Source: Phycisphaerae bacterium (GTDB taxonomy: Bacteria; Planctomycetota; Phycisphaerae; UBA1845; UTPLA1). Taken from it: 11,252 nt of DNA. Below the pieces are notes generated by a model. It ran no database searches and was not told where the DNA came from. It worked only from the letters and a program-made list of their open reading frames with translations. Below are positions 10,959-11,252 of the stretch, piece by piece. The DNA is taken from assembly GCA_016935885.1 (NCBI GenBank), contig JAFGQA010000041.1, forward strand, positions 1 through 11,252, in the 5' to 3' direction. The first letter of the stretch is position 1; every line of letters begins with the position of its first letter. The translations under genes and the position numbers were made by a program.

Positions 10959-11252
10959 ACGCGTCCGTTTCTGGCCCCTCCGGTGGTTCGTGATTCCCCC
11001 CGAGGCTACGTCCGTAGAATCCCCACCTGGTAACGTGCCGGATCATCGCGGCTTCATGCGGCAGGATACAGTCCGCTGCTCGTCCGCTGGTTGTTGCCAA
11101 CTCTCGAAGCCGGAGGCGTTTTGGGAGACAACATCGCCGGGTGTTTCAGAGGCCGCACGGGCTTCAGCCCGTGGCTGGACTTTGGCACTTTGGGGTCTTG
11201 ATGGGGTGTCGGCTCAGGCTGACGACCTACCGGTGGTAACGATTCCGTCTTG
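10959..11252. other. Right-end non-coding stretch
   Basis: No convincing coding frame was found on either strand. The stretch holds a small palindrome CTACG-TC-CGTAG near 11004-11015 and the hairpin repeat at 11151-11190. A gene could begin beyond the window edge. Confidence 0.5.
11151..11190 (+). repeat. Hairpin repeat unit with conserved tail (copy E)
   Basis: CACGGGCT (11156-11163), loop TC, and AGCCCGTG (11166-11173) form a perfect 8-bp hairpin. It is followed by CTGGACTTTGGCACTT (11175-11190), which is the exact reverse complement of 68-83. Hairpin core sequence and loop differ from copy A while the tail is identical, so the family appears modular. Confidence 0.7.

Overview
The window is GC-rich DNA (about 60% G+C by eye) with loosely packed genes. 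It has many predicted exported, lipid-anchored or membrane proteins and long intergenic stretches full of palindromic interspersed repeats. That style, together with a stand-alone two-domain NIL protein, a rhomboid-TPR fusion and very small lipoproteins, suggests a Planctomycetota bacterium, perhaps Phycisphaerae-like. This assignment is an inference from style, because no 16S rRNA or taxon-specific marker is present. No plasmid, phage, IS or CRISPR signature was seen.

Layout. Positions 149-4337 are coded on the minus strand: a three-gene envelope cluster (four-TM protein 1640-1035, lipoprotein 811-404, small TM/coiled-coil protein 355-149), then a tandem NIL-domain protein (2507-1953) and a rhomboid protease with C-terminal TPRs (4337-3021). 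From 4713 onward genes are on the plus strand: ribosomal protein bL21 without its usual bL27 partner; an exported protein with a 140-residue Lys/Arg-rich tail (5154-6812); remains of a MATE efflux gene with a stop codon, a frameshift and a truncation (about 6947-7365); a CsgG-like/TPR lipoprotein (7702-8727); an exported protein with three LPP20-type modules (8974-10281); and two tiny lipoproteins (10387-10542 and 10833-10958) that fall below common ORF size limits.

How the genes may work together. A near-consensus sigma70 promoter (TTGACA, 17 nt, TATAAG at 7508-7536) and a strong hairpin at 10616-10641 bracket the CsgG-like lipoprotein, the triple-LPP20 protein and the 51-residue lipoprotein. 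This looks like one transcription unit for a cell-envelope assembly. CsgG-like and LPP20 proteins are known partners in other outer-membrane systems, for example the FlgO/FlgP/FlgT group of Vibrio, so this is the best candidate here for an undescribed system. Its function cannot be read from the sequence.

Repeats. Hairpin units of the type CACnGGCnG-loop-CnGCCnGTG occur at 68-115, 1884-1930, 4489-4564 and 11151-11190. Two of these, near the two ends of the window and in opposite orientation, share the tail TGGACTTTGGCACTT. Two MITE-like palindromic elements lie at 1669-1792 and 1858-1948. Short tandem repeats of 14 bp (8725-8766) and 37 bp (10694-10780) lie between the plus-strand lipoprotein genes.
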